A DNA stretch of 6,719 nt from DATGIQ01 sp035295665 (GTDB taxonomy: Bacteria > Planctomycetota > Planctomycetia > Gemmatales > Gemmataceae). The notes under the pieces were generated by a model. That model saw only the letters and a program-made list of their open reading frames with translations, had not been told where the DNA came from and ran no database searches. Numbering within the stretch: the stretch's first letter is position 1; every line of letters begins with the position of its first letter. Positions 6,173 through 6,719 of this stretch are shown here, piece by piece. The translations under genes and the position numbers were made by a program. The stretch spans positions 1 through 6,719 of the forward strand of contig DATGIQ010000439.1 of NCBI GenBank assembly GCA_035295665.1, given 5' to 3'.

Positions 6173-6262
6173 GCACCCGTTCGGTTCCGACGACCGCTCT
6201 GCGCGCCGGCCGATGGCATCGCTTCCGCATTCAATCTGATCCTCCCCTTACAGGAGTCCAGT

Positions 6263-6719
6263 ATGCGTATCCTTCGCGTAAGAGGCCAGAAGAGCGTACA
6301 CCGTGTACGACAATTGGGCCGTCGGTTACTCCTGGAACCGTTGGAGGACCGAATGGTTCCGAGCCAGATCCAGGATGGTTGGCTCGTTGTGTCCGCCACA
6401 GGCACAGGCGCGAACAGGCCAGCCGGACTCTATGCCATCGACCCCATCGCAGATATGGTTCACCCCATTGCGACGGGAGCGGACTTCCACATTCCGGAAG
6501 GCGTTTATGAAGATCCTTCTTCCGGCATGCTCTACGCTGCGGACCAGGGACTCGTCCCCAACCTCCCAGGCCGATTTTCAGCACCACCCCCGACGCCCAC
6601 GAGCACCCTGTTCGATCACCATGTGGTCAAGGTAGACCCGAATGCTCCCTCCGATCCGAAAGACAATACAGGAGCGCTGGTAACGTTTGACGACCCAATC
6701 TACGGCGAGAATCTCTACG
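6263..6719 (+). CDS. Planctomycete surface protein with N-terminal LEPR-XLL-like motif (runs off right edge)
   Basis: The first 152 codons of a longer protein, open to the window edge. ATG 6263 has AGGAG (6252-6256) 6 bases upstream. The N-terminus is Arg-rich (MRILRVRGQKSVHRVRQLGRR, residues 1-21) and leads into LLLEPLEDRMVPS (22-34), the short motif found at the start of many large secreted or surface proteins of Gemmata-like planctomycetes and related to the LEPR-XLL motif. From 39 on the sequence is beta-rich, with blade-like phrases (GLYAIDP 55-61, MLYAADQG 89-96, VVKVDP 121-126, GALVTF 137-142), so an NHL-, SMP-30- or lyase-like beta-propeller is plausible but unproven. A Pro/Thr linker (PPPTPTST) is at 108-115. 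It is divergent from the HAF genes. Function and full length are unknown. A short C-rich stretch just upstream could mask the Shine-Dalgarno (CTCC 6242-6245 with GGAG 6253-6256). Confidence 0.85.
   Translation, partial: MRILRVRGQKSVHRVRQLGRRLLLEPLEDRMVPSQIQDGWLVVSATGTGANRPAGLYAIDPIADMVHPIATGADFHIPEGVYEDPSSGMLYAADQGLVPNLPGRFSAPPPTPTSTLFDHHVVKVDPNAPSDPKDNTGALVTFDDPIYGENLY

Noticed and set aside
6150..6240. Short TTG-initiated frame of 29 codons after GAGGAG
   Set aside because: A rare start codon, poor spacing and position inside hairpin 3; no support beyond the purine-rich stretch.

Overview
The window looks like chromosomal DNA of a planctomycete, probably of the Gemmata type. Four things point there: GC-rich coding throughout; a secreted protein whose N-terminus carries the Arg-rich 'LLLEPLEDRMVPS' motif common on planctomycete surface proteins; a signal peptidase I expanded by a cysteine-rich insert; and exported repeat proteins that end in a PEP-CTERM-like tripartite tail. 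The taxonomic call is inference from these motifs only.

Layout, left to right. (1) 1-985, minus strand: the N-terminal 328 residues of signal peptidase I (lepB), running off the left edge. (2) 1101-2900, minus strand: a complete, well conserved lepA (elongation factor 4), upstream of lepB in the familiar lepA-lepB order. (3) About 3070-5558, minus strand: a tandem family of HAF-type repeat proteins. Two copies are intact (4402-5334 and 3308-4243). Each has a signal peptide, six repeats of about 43 residues and a C-terminal PTPTP / hydrophobic / Arg tail. A third copy just after them (about 3070-3215) is reduced to a dead 5' remnant with a lost ATG and a stop at codon 8. The two intact copies share leader DNA with a putative promoter of conserved spacing and a GC-rich hairpin further upstream. 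(4) 5559-5922: no gene I can recognise. (5) About 5923-6262, plus strand: a candidate promoter and a hairpin-rich leader of about 300 nt. (6) 6263-6719, plus strand: the first 152 codons of a secreted protein, cut by the right edge and divergent from the HAF genes.

The window joins housekeeping genes for translation and protein export (lepA, lepB) to a small accessory cell-surface locus. The HAF proteins and the plus-strand protein all appear to be exported. The HAF signal peptides would be typical signal peptidase I substrates, and their tails suggest later processing by an exosortase-type enzyme, which is not encoded here. The least explained parts are the decaying HAF family with its shared leader elements, the cysteine-rich insert in LepB, and the structured leader of the plus-strand gene.
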